Assembly (NCBI RefSeq): GCF_027943255.1
Contig: NC_072893.1
Location: forward strand, 45,344,001-45,408,000
Length of the DNA: 64,000 bases
Reading direction: 5' to 3'
From: Anastrepha obliqua
Taxonomy: Eukaryota > Arthropoda > Insecta > Diptera > Tephritidae
Shown here: piece by piece, positions 53,420-62,970 of the stretch
How the letters are laid out: every line of letters begins with the position of its first letter
Position numbering within the stretch: the stretch's first letter is position 1
Notes under the pieces: generated by a model
Databases searched by the model: none
Told to the model about the DNA's origin: nothing
Seen by the model: the letters and a program-made list of their open reading frames with translations, nothing else
Translations under genes and position numbers: made by a program

Positions 53420-54870
53420 AGTGTTCTCCGACAGGGTTAAGTACCTCGGACTTATTTTTAACAAAGGGCTAACGTGGAAGCCCACCATTTAGGAGAGAAT
53501 TAGGAATGCAGCAGTCGCCTTGTATGGTTACAGGGATGCTATCGGCAAAAGATCTTGTGGCATGTTGCTTTACAACACAAATATGAAGCCATTTTGCTGT
53601 ACGGAGTCCTTGTCTGGTAGAACTCGCCGGAAAGGATGGCATCAGTTAACAAGCTGGAGAGAGTCCAAAGATCTGCTCTCATTGGAATCAGTGGGATCCT
53701 TCGGACCACTTCTAATGTAGCACTCCACGCTATACTGCACACGCCGGTATCAGGTTGAGGTGTTGGGGTCATAAGCTAGACTTAAGCTACGGACACTCTA
53801 GCATTTTTAGAAACTTTGAGTTCATCCGCTCATTGGATCTTAATGGATCATTGTGCACCCTCGCTAGGTTCAAGCGGAACTTTTTCCATCAATGTTCCTT
53901 CAGAGAAAGAGTGGGCTTTGTGTAACATTTGGAGAGGCAGGGCATGGCAAACATGTTTACGGTTGGCTCGAAGTTGGAAGGAAGAATTGGTGGGGGAGTA
54001 TTCTGCGAAGAGCTCCCCATCAAGCTCAAATTTAGGCTTACGGACCTCTGTGGTGTCTTCCAAGCCAAAGTAGCCGCAATTAAGGAAATAAAGGATTGCT
54101 TGCTCGCTTCTGTAATTATAGTAAAGGAGGTAAATATCTACTCCGACATTCAAGCGGCAATTAGGGCCTTGGGCTCTTTGTTTGTGCGGTCGAAAATAGT
54201 CGGGGAATGCGTGACTTCCCTCTCGATTGCATCTGAATACTTCGATTTTAGGCTCATTTGGGATGAGCTGGCCAGACAGGAGACCCTGAAGATGGTTTCA
54301 TCGCGAAATGAGAGGATTGGAGTTCCCCTGAGAACCTATGGTCTGCTCTTGGAAAGATGGGCCCCGCGTCAACTCAGTGAGCGCTGGGCTAGTGCGCAAC
54401 CGTGCAAAGTCGAGAGATCCTTCTGGCCGCGGGTAGATCGGGGGCACTCGAGAAACCTTCTAAGGCTAATAAAGCCGCAACTATCGATATTGGTAGATAT
54501 TCTCACCGGACACTGTCCGTTAGGTGTCCATGCGGTGAGGCTTGGCATTGCTTCAAGCCCTTTCTGCCGAAGCTGTATTGAGAATGAGTTGGAATCAACT
54601 CAGATGCCCTGCTCTCGTCGGCTAAAGGTTCAAACATCTGGGCTCTCACTCTTCGCTACACCGGCGGATATTGCGGGTTTAAATATCAGGTATCTGGTGG
54701 GATTCATCAGTAGCTTGAAGCTGTTAATACAAACGTAAATAGACACCGTTGATTGTTATCCTCGAATCCAAGCCGCTTTTTCCTTTTTCCACCCTTCTGA
54801 TTTTCCCCTTCCCTCTTCCTGTACGGTATCACAACGGACAAATTTAAAAGAGCAGTCATTTAACCTAACC
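53420..54870 (+). mobile_element. LINE family L2: RT C-terminus to 3' tail
   Basis: Plus frames: DRVKYLGLIFNKGLTWKPTI, LLYGVLVW, a stop, NSPERMASVNKLERVQRSAL and IGISGILRTTSNVALHAIL, then the RNase H ORF at 53929-54738. The UTR has GGTATCACAACGGAC (54826-54840) and the tail is TTTAACCTAACC near 54860-54870. This is the most complete L2 copy here. Confidence 0.8.
53929..54738 (+). CDS. LINE L2 RNase H and C-terminal domain, 269-residue open frame
   Basis: Open from 53929 to the TAA at 54738. RNase H motifs: FTVGSKLEGRIGGGVF (catalytic D replaced by V in TDGSK), VAAIKEIKDCLLAS (E) and VNIYSDIQAAIRAL (D). The GH/N motif is missing because FRLIW joins straight to DELARQETLK, an in-frame deletion of about 15 residues. 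After that come SERWASAQPCKVERSFWPRV, ILTGHCPLGVHAVRLGIASS and PFCRSCIENELESTQ (zinc-type). The absent catalytic residues mean no RNase H activity is expected although the frame is open. Confidence 0.75.
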   Translation: MERQGMANMFTVGSKLEGRIGGGVFCEELPIKLKFRLTDLCGVFQAKVAAIKEIKDCLLASVIIVKEVNIYSDIQAAIRALGSLFVRSKIVGECVTSLSIASEYFDFRLIWDELARQETLKMVSSRNERIGVPLRTYGLLLERWAPRQLSERWASAQPCKVERSFWPRVDRGHSRNLLRLIKPQLSILVDILTGHCPLGVHAVRLGIASSPFCRSCIENELESTQMPCSRRLKVQTSGLSLFATPADIAGLNIRYLVGFISSLKLLIQT

Positions 54871-55019
54871 ATTCGAATACCTATGGCCACGAGGAAACTA
54901 ATAATAAAACCCAACATAATCCAAAAGGCCATGGAGAGATGAAGGCGTATGCTCAACAGCTGGGCTACTGTGACCGCAAATAAATAAGAAAAATGCAAAG
55001 AATCTGTTTAGCCTTTCAA

Positions 55020-55375
55020 GAGAGGTCGAGACTTTTATAACCGGTCTCGGCTATTTGGCTGGCATTCCTTGAGATTGGGAGTTTTCTCCCATGCGTATTA
55101 CTAGAGATGAGAAGTGCTAGAGATGAAGAAGAAGGAAAAACAGTTGAGCACTTCTTTTGATATCGTCCAGCCTTAGCTGAAATCAGAGCAGGTTTTCTAG
55201 GTAAATAATTTTTCAATTCTCTTACAGAGCTATCTGCAATTGGGCAATTCCTACGCTTCATAAGAAAAATAAATGAGGCTACCGTGCCGCACAGTAGCAT
55301 CACAATGGACGTTTAAGGTCTAATTGGGTTGGTCATACAGACCGACTACCACCATAGCCTAACCTAACCTAATGA
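55020..55375 (+). mobile_element. LINE 3' end with CCTAACCTAACCTAA tail
   Basis: A plus frame near 55101-55200 reads LLEMRSARDEEEGKTVEHFF, a stop, YRPALAEIRAGFLGK and a stop, a degraded C-terminal zinc-type region. It is followed by a UTR ending GCCTAACCTAACCTAA (55357-55373). The tail type matches family L2, but the coding remnant is too short for firm assignment. Confidence 0.55.
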
Positions 55376-55439
55376 AGCGCGTAAGGGTCAAAATAAAGTT
55401 TCCCATCAGTCAAAAACATTTTTTTTTTTAATAAAAAGA

Positions 55440-55481
55440 GCTATTTATAAACAAAGTTTGTGATTAATTTTGCGCCACCTT
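55440..55481 (-). repeat. Solo terminus of the CAAAGTGGCGCAAAATTAAT family
   Basis: On the minus strand from 55481: CAAGGTGGCGCAAAATTAAT then CACAAAC, one mismatch in 20 to the element ends at 30379 and 31160. No second end was found nearby. Confidence 0.6.
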
Positions 55482-55489
55482 GAATGTGT

Positions 55490-55645
55490 ACATATAGCTC
55501 CAAAGCTCCCTCTCTAATTTGTGAAGGGCATTTAAATGGAGGGACCATAATGGAGGGTCGCCTCCGAACGGCAGACATTTTATGAGAAACTTATTCATGG
55601 CAAAAATGGACTCGAAGGTTTGTCATTATCCGTCAAGCAAGGAAG
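55490..55645 (-). repeat. SINE-like fragment, middle part
   Basis: On the minus strand, ATGACAAACCTTCGAGTCCA, then TTTTTGCCATGAATAAGTTT, CTCATAAAATGTCTGCCGTT and CGGAGGCGACC resembles the body of the fly SINE whose head is at 1158-1192 (family recalled, not searched). Confidence 0.45.
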
Positions 55646-56055
55646 AAAAAGATCAGATGGACCGACCTTCACTTGACATGATCAAATGGAGCAATTCCGC
55701 AAAGATATGATGCAAGTGGCGAAGTTTTTACTTCCCGTCACACATTTTACAGTATCATCAAAAACTAAGTAGACAAAGCGATATCAGAATGGCGAGAGGA
55801 GTCAATTTAGCCTTGTCAGTCTGTCCATTCGCCCGTCCATGCGCATGAAAACTTAACCCAAAATTAGTATACCTCCACGAAACTTACCACTTACCAATAA
55901 CCACTTCCCACTTTCAGGTAAATAGGTGACTTAATAAAACTTGATACATGTCTTGATCCATGAGGTGCGAACAGATTCCTCATAAATATTACTGATATTA
56001 AGATGTGTTAAGAATGCGATTCCATTCTCCCGTCTGCTCTTACAAAGAGTTTAAA

Positions 56056-56490
56056 AACTCTGTTTGTTTGATGACAGGAGGTACTTCGTTTTGTCCTCGT
56101 TCACCACCAGACCCATTCGCTTTGGCTCCTTATTCAGTTTGGTGAAGGCAAAACGAACAGCGCGGTTGGTAAGGCCGATGATGTCGATATCATCGGCATA
56201 CGCCAACAATTGTACGTTCTTATAAAAAATTGTGCCTGAGCGATTAAGTTCTGTGGCTCGCACGATCCTCTCCAACATCAGGTTAAAGAAGTCACACGAC
56301 ACCGAGTCACCCTGTCTGAAACCTCGTTTGGTATCAAATGGCTCGAAGAGGCCCTTCCCAATTTGTATAGCCGTATTAGTTTTGCGGGGATACCAAACTC
56401 AGACATCGCGGCATACAGGGAACTCCTCTCCGTACTGTCGAATGCAGCTTCGAGATCGACGAAAAGATGATGTGTGTTTGGGGTGCACTC
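56056..56490 (-). mobile_element. RTE-like LINE RT fragment (copy D)
   Basis: The minus strand covers RT from the HHLFVDFKAAFD region (near 56470) through MSCDFFNLMLERIVRATELN and LAYADDIDIIGLTNRAV (YADD intact) to KTKYLLSSNKQS, with the frame at 56051-56302 open. It stops just where copy C begins in the same protein, and there is no (AAG)n tail. Close similarity to copy A suggests moderate age. Confidence 0.8.
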
Positions 56491-56682
56491 TTCGAAGTAC
56501 GAAGTATTTGCACTAAAATCGCTGAAAGGTCGCTAGTTGATCCTAATCTCTACAACTCCTTCGCAAATCAGTATAAAGGACTCCAACTTGACTACCATAT
56601 GTTAAATATTTCAATGCTCGGTTAGTATTTCCATAAAAAGCCGTGTATTTGTTTTTGAGAGTTTCGGAAGTTTCGTCCATCT

Positions 56683-57000
56683 TCAGCTCGTTGAATAAAT
56701 TGATGTCAATACTTTGCTAATATACACTTTAGTCCATCCGATGTTCGTAGCTGCTGTAGTCTTTTCCTCACTTTGTAAAAACAGAATATTTTGGGAGCTT
56801 ATATGCTTGGATTCGTCTTGTCCCAAAGCTTTTCTCGCGCTCTCGTCTGCTTTTTCATTTCCCGAAACACCGTCTTGTCCCGGTTGAGATTGGCGCTGAG
56901 CTAACGAAAAGATTGGACGGAGCTCCGACACTCTTTAACACATCTTGAGTTGATGGTTAACGACCTAAGAGCCTTCCCGCCAACAAGGAGTACGAGTTTT
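56683..57000 (-). pseudogene. LINE RNase H C-terminal fragment
   Basis: The minus strand has LAQRQSQPGQDGVSGNEKAD, then ESARKALGQDESKH. This is the end of an RNase H domain (VPGHxGxxGNEKAD in intact copies; the GH is lost here). The family was not determined; L4 or a relative is possible. Confidence 0.5.
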
Positions 57001-57308
57001 GAAGAAGTGAGGCCTCTCGGATTGTCTGATTTGCCGTTATGTTCGCTGTATGAACGAGATTACCGTATAATGAAAACAAGATGAGAAATCAATGAGAGCA
57101 TTTTTGAATTATTTGCCTGGCTTAGCCGATGAGTTCCCTCTTCTGTAAACTTCCCGAAGCTTTACTTTCAAAATTTGGGTCCCTTATAAAAAAAAAAAAA
57201 CCTAATGCTAGTTAGATAATTAGATGGATAGATTTCAAGTTTACACTTCGATCTCATGGCCATTTATGACCTCTACTCATCACAGTAACCTACCCAAGCT
57301 CAGCTCCC

Positions 57309-57884
57309 TTAAGAGGACAGATACCTGTAAAATTTCGAAAAACTAATTTTTTTCATAAAATGTTAATATAATCCTTTAAGAATATGTCAAACAGTTGTTA
57401 GAATGTAAATTTAAGTATTTCATTTCATATTACAGATCGTCAACCATGACGACTCTATTCTTTGCGTTCCAGCGCTGGGAGAGGTATAGTTACGTAGCCG
57501 ACTTTAGACGCGTTTTTCTGCAAAACTATGTTTTTCGAATTGGCGTACACGATGACTCAAAAATTGATTGACCGATCTCTCTGAAATTCTGAACACATCT
57601 TTTTTATGATATTAGTTTTTATGTGAATGCAAATTTTCGAAAATTTAGTAGGAAAATTCGCCCAAAAACTCTTTTTTTAAGCATTTTATTCCGCGATTTT
57701 TTTCCATTTTGGTTTAATTAATATAGAAATTATGACATTAATAAACAAAAAAAAATTTTTGGTTTTTTCTATTTAGGTACACTGACGCCGAAGACGAACA
57801 ATGCCCGCCGATTGAGAAGTCCCACTGCGACCTTCCTGGATGAATTGAGTGTACATGGCCGTTTACAGGTATCTGTCCCTTTAA
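57309..57884. mobile_element. TTAA-flanked inverted-repeat element inside a LINE
   Basis: TTAA (57309-57312) then GAGGACAGATACCTGTAAAA. At the right, read inward from 57884: TTAA then AGGGACAGATACCTGTAAAC. The match is 17 of 20. Length is 576 bp with no ORF. On the right it interrupts the LINE C-terminus at 57885-58150, and the sequence on the left plausibly continues the same LINE. The repeat itself is nearly palindromic (ACAGATACCTGT). Confidence 0.75.
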
Positions 57885-58150
57885 TAAACTTAAGATAGAG
57901 CTGGGTTGGACTGAGCGTATATGCCTTTTTTGTGGCTGCATCTGGTCAAGATTTCTCAACCTTCTTTGCGCTAAGGCGCCGCATTCAAGGAGAAAGTGTA
58001 TTGGAGTCTCCGGGGATTGGTCGCAGAAACGGCGAGAGTCAGTTGACCATATCCCAATCCGGTGCAGATGATTGCGCAGTCTGCTATGGCCTATGAGAAT
58101 GCCCGTGAGCGTTCTCAGTTTATCCATAGGCAGGGTCACAATGTTAGTTA
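57885..58150 (-). mobile_element. LINE C-terminal zinc-type region
   Basis: The minus strand reads MDKLRTLTGILIGHSRLRNH, LHRIGIWSTDSRRFCDQSPE, TPIHFLLECGALAQRRLRNL and DQMQPQKRHIRSVQPSSI, a C-terminal region of an RNase H LINE. The open frame at 57738-58139 continues past the TTAA junction into the inserted element, so its last 50 residues are not LINE protein. Confidence 0.65.
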
Positions 58151-59180
58151 AGTTTTGTTGTTTTCATTCATAATTTGTTAGGGCTTCAATGCGAGTTTAA
58201 ACCCTTATATTTATTTTCCCTCATTTTCTGTTGGTTTTGTTGTTGGCTCCCTATAAATATAAATACTTATCTAGCAATACTCGTAATTTTACCCACTAAA
58301 AGCGCAATATCCCTAATAGCTATGCATTACGAAATGCAAATAGCCACACTCGAAAGTACAAAAATGAAAGAATACAACAACAAAATCCAAGTATAAAAGA
58401 ATTGCGAATCCTTGGTAACTAGTTTGCAATTAATTTGACTGCTGAGCTGCAAGTAACCAACTGCTCTACTTCCCAGCGGCTACCAAACTACCAAATATTG
58501 CAAAAATCTTTAGCCAAAGTGCGAAAATTAAAAGGTCAGCATTTTCTGCCACCCACAGACTATCCGATATCCTCAACTACGCCGGCAATGTTTCTGCATA
58601 AGAGCTCAAAGCGTTTGCTAATTTCATTTTGGTTGCCTTGTATGGGAGTACTTTAGTTTTACTTATATAGTGTTTGGTTGCTGCATTTTAGTTTTTGCTT
58701 TTGTTTTTGTTCTTGTTTAGTACTCAAGGGATATCTGTATACTTAGTAAAACAATTACCGGGTCGCTCAACGTTTTGTGGCCTTGTCGAAAATTCCATTA
58801 AAATTACCTCTTTCCACATTGAAGCCTTAAAAGTAAGACGTAGTTTATATATATGTATGCATGTATGTGTGTGTGCAACGTGCACAGCTTGTATACGTGT
58901 GAGCACAGAAAAGCTGGCTTAGTGAAAATAGTTATTGGTTCAGTACCACGGCGCCGGTAACTCTATTATCATCAGTTCAAAAGAGTTAGAAATGTAAATC
59001 CATTAAAAATAAATTAATTTTATGACCCTTTTTTTTAAACTGAATATAATTAGAGTAAATACAGAGTCCGGCAATCGAAGTGTAACCAACTTCAGATCGC
59101 TCGCGCAGCTAATGTACTGGCATAAGCTGTCTGTGAGTTGGCTAAATGGCAGTCCGGAGTTCCGAGTGTTTACAAGCGCG
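58151..59180. other. Spacer without recognised genes
   Basis: AT-rich with a short GT tract near 58860. ORFs at 58435-58656 and 58695-58922 show no recognisable features. Confidence 0.5.
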
Positions 59181-59189
59181 CGGAAACAT

Positions 59190-59548
59190 TTTGCCGAGAG
59201 TAAAGGCGAAGAAAGAAAATCAGTATTGGATTTCAAACGTAAAAGTGGAATTGCAATGTATTTAGGTGGAAAATCACAATCAGTGATTGTGCGTGAACAC
59301 CTTAAAGTAGAAAAGTATTTTCATATCGCACCATTACTCATTACAATGATACTGGTAGCATCACGAAACGTCATGGAGGTGGTCATCAGAAGACTGCAAC
59401 GTCACGTGAAATGGTTCAGAAAGTGAAGAAGCGACTTGAGCGAAATCCCCGCATACTGAAAAATGATCTCAAAGTCAAGCTTAACAAGACCCAAAAGGCG
59501 CATGATCTCACACCAAAGCAGCAACGAGTGTGTTTGCTCTTCCAAGCT
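59190..59548 (+). pseudogene. maT-like (DD37D) transposase, N-terminal part
   Basis: A plus frame gives RKSVLDFKRKSGIAMYLGGK and SQSVIVREHLKVEK. After a frameshift it reads YRTITHYNDTGSITKRHGGG, HQKTATSREMVQKVKKRLER and NPRILKNDLKVKLNKTQKAH, then DLTPKQQRV. About 25 residues between NPR and ILKND are missing. The sequence is the DNA-binding half of the maT type whose catalytic half is at 23560-24060. No catalytic residues are present. Confidence 0.7.
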
Positions 59549-59979
59549 TGAAACATTATTGGAAAATGGCTCGTACTCCTGAAATATACCTACGCGAACT
59601 CCTGAAATATTGTCCATCGCCAGCCACATTTTGTTTAGTCCCTCTGCCAACATATGAATTCTGCATGGCAATTACTTCTCGCCTTTGGGGTAATCCACAA
59701 ATTTATACTTGTACAGGTTAGTAGTCTTTCAAAAGTACAATACTTTTATTTTTTTCGTTAAAAAAAATGTTTTTTTATACTAATTTAGGGTCGTTGCACA
59801 CCACAATGATTTATAATTTATATTTCCAAGGAAACGTTTTCGAATTGTAGTTAAAAAATCGATTTTCTAAGTCTCTTCAATCTATTAAATAATTCGAAGA
59901 TTTAGGTGGAATTTTCGACAGTAGTTTTTAATTTAACAGTCACATTAATTCCATCTTATCAAAATCATATCTTGTCTCA

Positions 59980-60480
59980 AATTTTACAACACTTATACCC
60001 TGAAATTGCTGTTCACTGTATTCGTGCGCTATAGTTTGGAATATGGCGCGCTTATTTGTAGGTCTCACTAGAAATTTTTACTCGATAGGATCGAATGTGT
60101 GCAAAAGCTGCCTCTGAAATATGTAGTAAGCTCATTAAAGCTTTCTGCTCCTGTTCCATTGCATACATCCCATTTGCTATTTATCAACTTGAAGTTTTCA
60201 GAACGATTCTTGCTCTGTCGTTTGTTTTCGGTGTTATTACGGGTAACATTGGTGGTTCATTTCTGGTTGAAACTATTAAATTTCTTATACCTCCAATAAT
60301 TATTCGTAACGTTCACTTCGTGCTCTTCGTGATTTTAATGAGTTCCCCAATTCTAACTACCTGAGTTTCTCCGTTTCAAAGAAAGAATTTTCTGTGCTAT
60401 TGAACTCTATCTTTTAGTTTAGTTAAACGCAAGTTTGTAATTTAATTATCATATCTCCGGAAAATGGAAATCATTTTATT
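59980..60480 (+). mobile_element. Jockey-like LINE RT C-terminus
   Basis: Plus frames give LEYGALI, DRIECVQKLPLKYVVSSLKL, SAPVPLHTSHLLFINLKFSE and, after a frame change, LALSFVFGVITGNIGGSFLV, PPIIIRNVHFV and VKRKFVI-stop. This is the post-palm C-terminus of a Jockey-clade RT with no RNase H domain after it. It is broken, and 5' truncated at about 59980. Confidence 0.65.
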
Positions 60481-60585
60481 GTGTGCTCAATTTTGTGACT
60501 GCCTCAATACGGCAAATCCAGAGCCATGTAAGATGTTTTTCTCAACCATTTCACATTCAGTTATTAATGCCCTATCAGGATTTCG

Positions 60586-61010
60586 ATGAATTTTAGGCAG
60601 ATGTCATTCCCACTGATTTGTTATGGGATAATTATGAACATTTGTTTCATATCATTTCCTGATGGACATGCGATCGATGTGAGTATTCGAATCATTGAGC
60701 AGGCAATATCAAACAATATTGAACTCAGCAAATTCTCTTCCCACCTTACCGATCAACTCCAATCACTGGGCAAGTGTGTCTTCGGCCCAATGACAACAGA
60801 GTGGGACAACTCTTGATTTCCCATAGTACAACGAAAATGGGATTGGGTCCTTTCTCTTTTGATAAACAAGGAATTTTCAACATCACTGGTACAGGTTTGG
60901 ATTAAAATAAAAGTGGACAACTGAACTCTTTCCAGTTGATGAAAGTAAAACGATCTCTTTGATCCACATGACCTGGCCCAGTAAAAACAACGGAAAGTCA
61001 CAATGCAGCA
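60586..61010 (+). pseudogene. Pogo/Tigger-like DDE transposase, C-terminal part
   Basis: A 76-residue frame contains FPDGHAIDVSIRIIEQAISN, IELSKFSSHLTDQLQS and LGKCVFGPMTTEWDNS. This is the DDE_1 superfamily pattern (DGH for the second catalytic residue; LQPLDxxVFGPLK for the third). The third aspartate is G here (SLGKCVFG), so it is inactive. Further degraded sequence (SLLINKEFSTSLVQVW, FPVDESK-like, FDPHDLAQ) follows to about 61010. A domesticated CENP-B-like gene is unlikely given the lost residue and stops. Confidence 0.65.
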
Positions 61011-61570
61011 AAATATTCAACCACAAAAATATAATACATCGATGAGAATTAAAAAAGAAATGACGAACCTGCTCCATCCTCCAGTAAGCAGCAGAACGAT
61101 AACTGCCTAACAGGAGAAATAATTTCCTCAGAAAATTGTGTTGGATTTGAGTATTGAACGACCCACCACAGACGAAGGTATATCTGGCACGCTATGCATT
61201 TGATGAAGAGTGTGGGTCAGAACAATACAGAATTTATTTTTGTGAAGAGGGACAAATTCGGTATCAACAAAAAGTAAGTAAAGGTGATTCTTCCCTCTCC
61301 AACAATGTATAGGTCAGTGAATGTAACGGATCGTTGATGTGTGGAAAAGTTGTCGTTGGACGAATATGTGCGTTTTGATCTGCATTACTTGAGTTAATGC
61401 TCAATAAAAAAATCAATAATTCATCGTTTCTCATTTTTTGTGTTATCCTAATAAAAAACCTAGAGCGGTGTGTGTGTAAATCATGACTTTCTGATAACTT
61501 TAACTCCAATTTGGGTGGATTTTGGGGTAAATATGATAACTTTTTTATTTGTGAGGCATGTAAACTCTAA

Positions 61571-62120
61571 TAATAGCGGCCTCGGTAATCTAGCCTAAGT
61601 GCACTAGCCTGCCATCCCAGCGGTTGTGGGTTCGAATCCCAAGTAAAACACGGTCCTCGCACTTTTCCCAATTCACCTACTTTCCTTGTTTCTAAAACAA
61701 CAAAAAAACAAAAAAAGATCTCATTCCTCGAACCCAAAACATAGTCAGTGCATTTTTTGCATTGTGGCTGCTAAAACAAGCAAGAGCAAAGAAAAACACG
61801 CAGTTACACATTGCATCAGTGATACCAACAAGAAGAAGCGGGCAGCCGCGGTAATAGCGCAGACACGCCAAATTTAGCGAAGTCCTTAACCATCTGTGCG
61901 ATCCTTCTGGCAGAAAAATGTGAGACATAGATGGCGCTCAAAGCAGTAAGAAGGCGTTGTTCCTAAGCACCGACAAGTGGGCACTCCCACTATTTAGGAC
62001 TGGTAGCGGCAGGCTAATCACCTACCCTGTCAGAACCTAAATAGATTTACGAAACCAACGCAAGACATCTTGTCGAGGCCCTTTGCCCCCGAGAAGAGTG
62101 AACAAGGGAAAAAAACATTG
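61571..62120 (+). mobile_element. tRNA-headed SINE with 9-bp target duplication
   Basis: The head has an A-box-like TAGCCTAAGTGC (61591-61602) and a perfect B box GGTTCGAATCC (61629-61639), 38 bp apart. The body extends to CTTGTCGAGGCCC (62070-62082), then AGTGAACAAGGG and poly-A (62109-62115). The whole is bounded by AAACTCTAA at 61562-61570 and 62121-62129. The tail matches the 3' end of the L6-type LINE piece at 32250-32445, as expected when a SINE borrows the tail of its partner LINE. It cannot encode protein. Confidence 0.7.
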
Positions 62121-62124
62121 AAAC

Positions 62125-62310
62125 TCTAAATGCTTTGTGGGTGAACCAGCCTCGATTGAGGCATTGGAAGCCAACATTACTAGAGTTATTCTCGAGATAC
62201 CGATTGAAGTCCTCTAGCGAGTCATTCAAAATTGGTGTTTACGGATTACGGCGCAGTTGTGGCCAACATTTGAAAGCGATTATCTTAAAAAAAAGTCTCA
62301 TGAATGGTTA
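62125..62310 (+). pseudogene. Rosa-like transposase C-terminus
   Basis: The plus strand reads FVGEPASIEALEANITRVIL, EIPIEVL, a stop, RVIQNWCLRIT and FESDYLKKS, matching the DKPASINALEDNIKAFICEI... C-terminus of the 40524-41582 transposase. It begins right after the SINE's target duplication. The orientation is opposite to the N-terminal half at 62405-62968. Confidence 0.7.
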
Positions 62311-62404
62311 AAGAAAAAAAAACGAGACGAATATTTTTGTTTCTGAATTGATGACTACGCCCAATGGTCATAAACCGCACCAAACAGTCACATGTTGAGG
62401 ATAG

Positions 62405-62968
62405 AGAGGCTTGTCAACAATAACTCTTAGATTTTCCGACAATTTTGCTTGTTGACGAAGCCACCGAGGTGCAAATGGGCCTCATCACTTAAGATGATTT
62501 TTCGATGGAATTCCAGATCATTTCATTTCAACGACCCAATCAGCAAAGACACGACGTTGTTGATGATCCTCCGGCTTGAGTTCTTGTGTTAGCTGTACTT
62601 TATAAGCCTTAACACGCAAATCTTTATGTGGAATGCCGCCTACTTCAAAAGAATGACGAGAAATGGACAACCCTGGGTTTCCTCAACACTTTCGGCTACA
62701 ACAGCAATATTTTCCGCTGTTCTTGAACGACGAGGTGGAGTTTTATTCTTGACATCACCAACTTGTCCCAACAGCTCAAATTTTTTCACCAATTTCTGTA
62801 TTGCGGTCCAACAGGATACTTCACTGTCACTGCCAAATTTTCACCATTTTTATAGTGAATTTTAATAATTTCAATGCGTTGTCAAATATCAAAAAATCAC
62901 AACTTCAAAAGTGACATCTACCGAAATAGCGGGCTATTCAAAATAACACCTGTTATTAGAAAACCCTT
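62405..62968 (-). pseudogene. Rosa-like element, 5' end and N-terminal half
   Basis: The terminus at 62968, read inward, is AAGGGTTTTCTAATAACAGG with TA at 62969-62970. It matches the terminus of the 3245-3756 element. Minus frames give RIEIIKIHYKNGENLAVTVK, AIQKLVKKFELLGQVGDVKN, RSRTAENIAVVAESVEETQ, KDLRVKAYKVQLTQELKPED, FHRKIILSDEAHLHLGGFVN (first catalytic D) and KQNCR. Coding stops near 62405. Frameshifts and stops make it inactive. Confidence 0.75.
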
Positions 62969-62970
62969 TA

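Noticed and set aside
60586..60816. Possible domesticated CENP-B/jerky-like host gene
   Set aside because: The third catalytic residue is lost, flanking frames are broken and only a C-terminal piece is left. A dead transposon fits better.
61584..61655. Possible functional tRNA gene at the B box
   Set aside because: The arms do not pair into a full cloverleaf, and the sequence continues into a SINE body with a LINE-type tail and target duplications.
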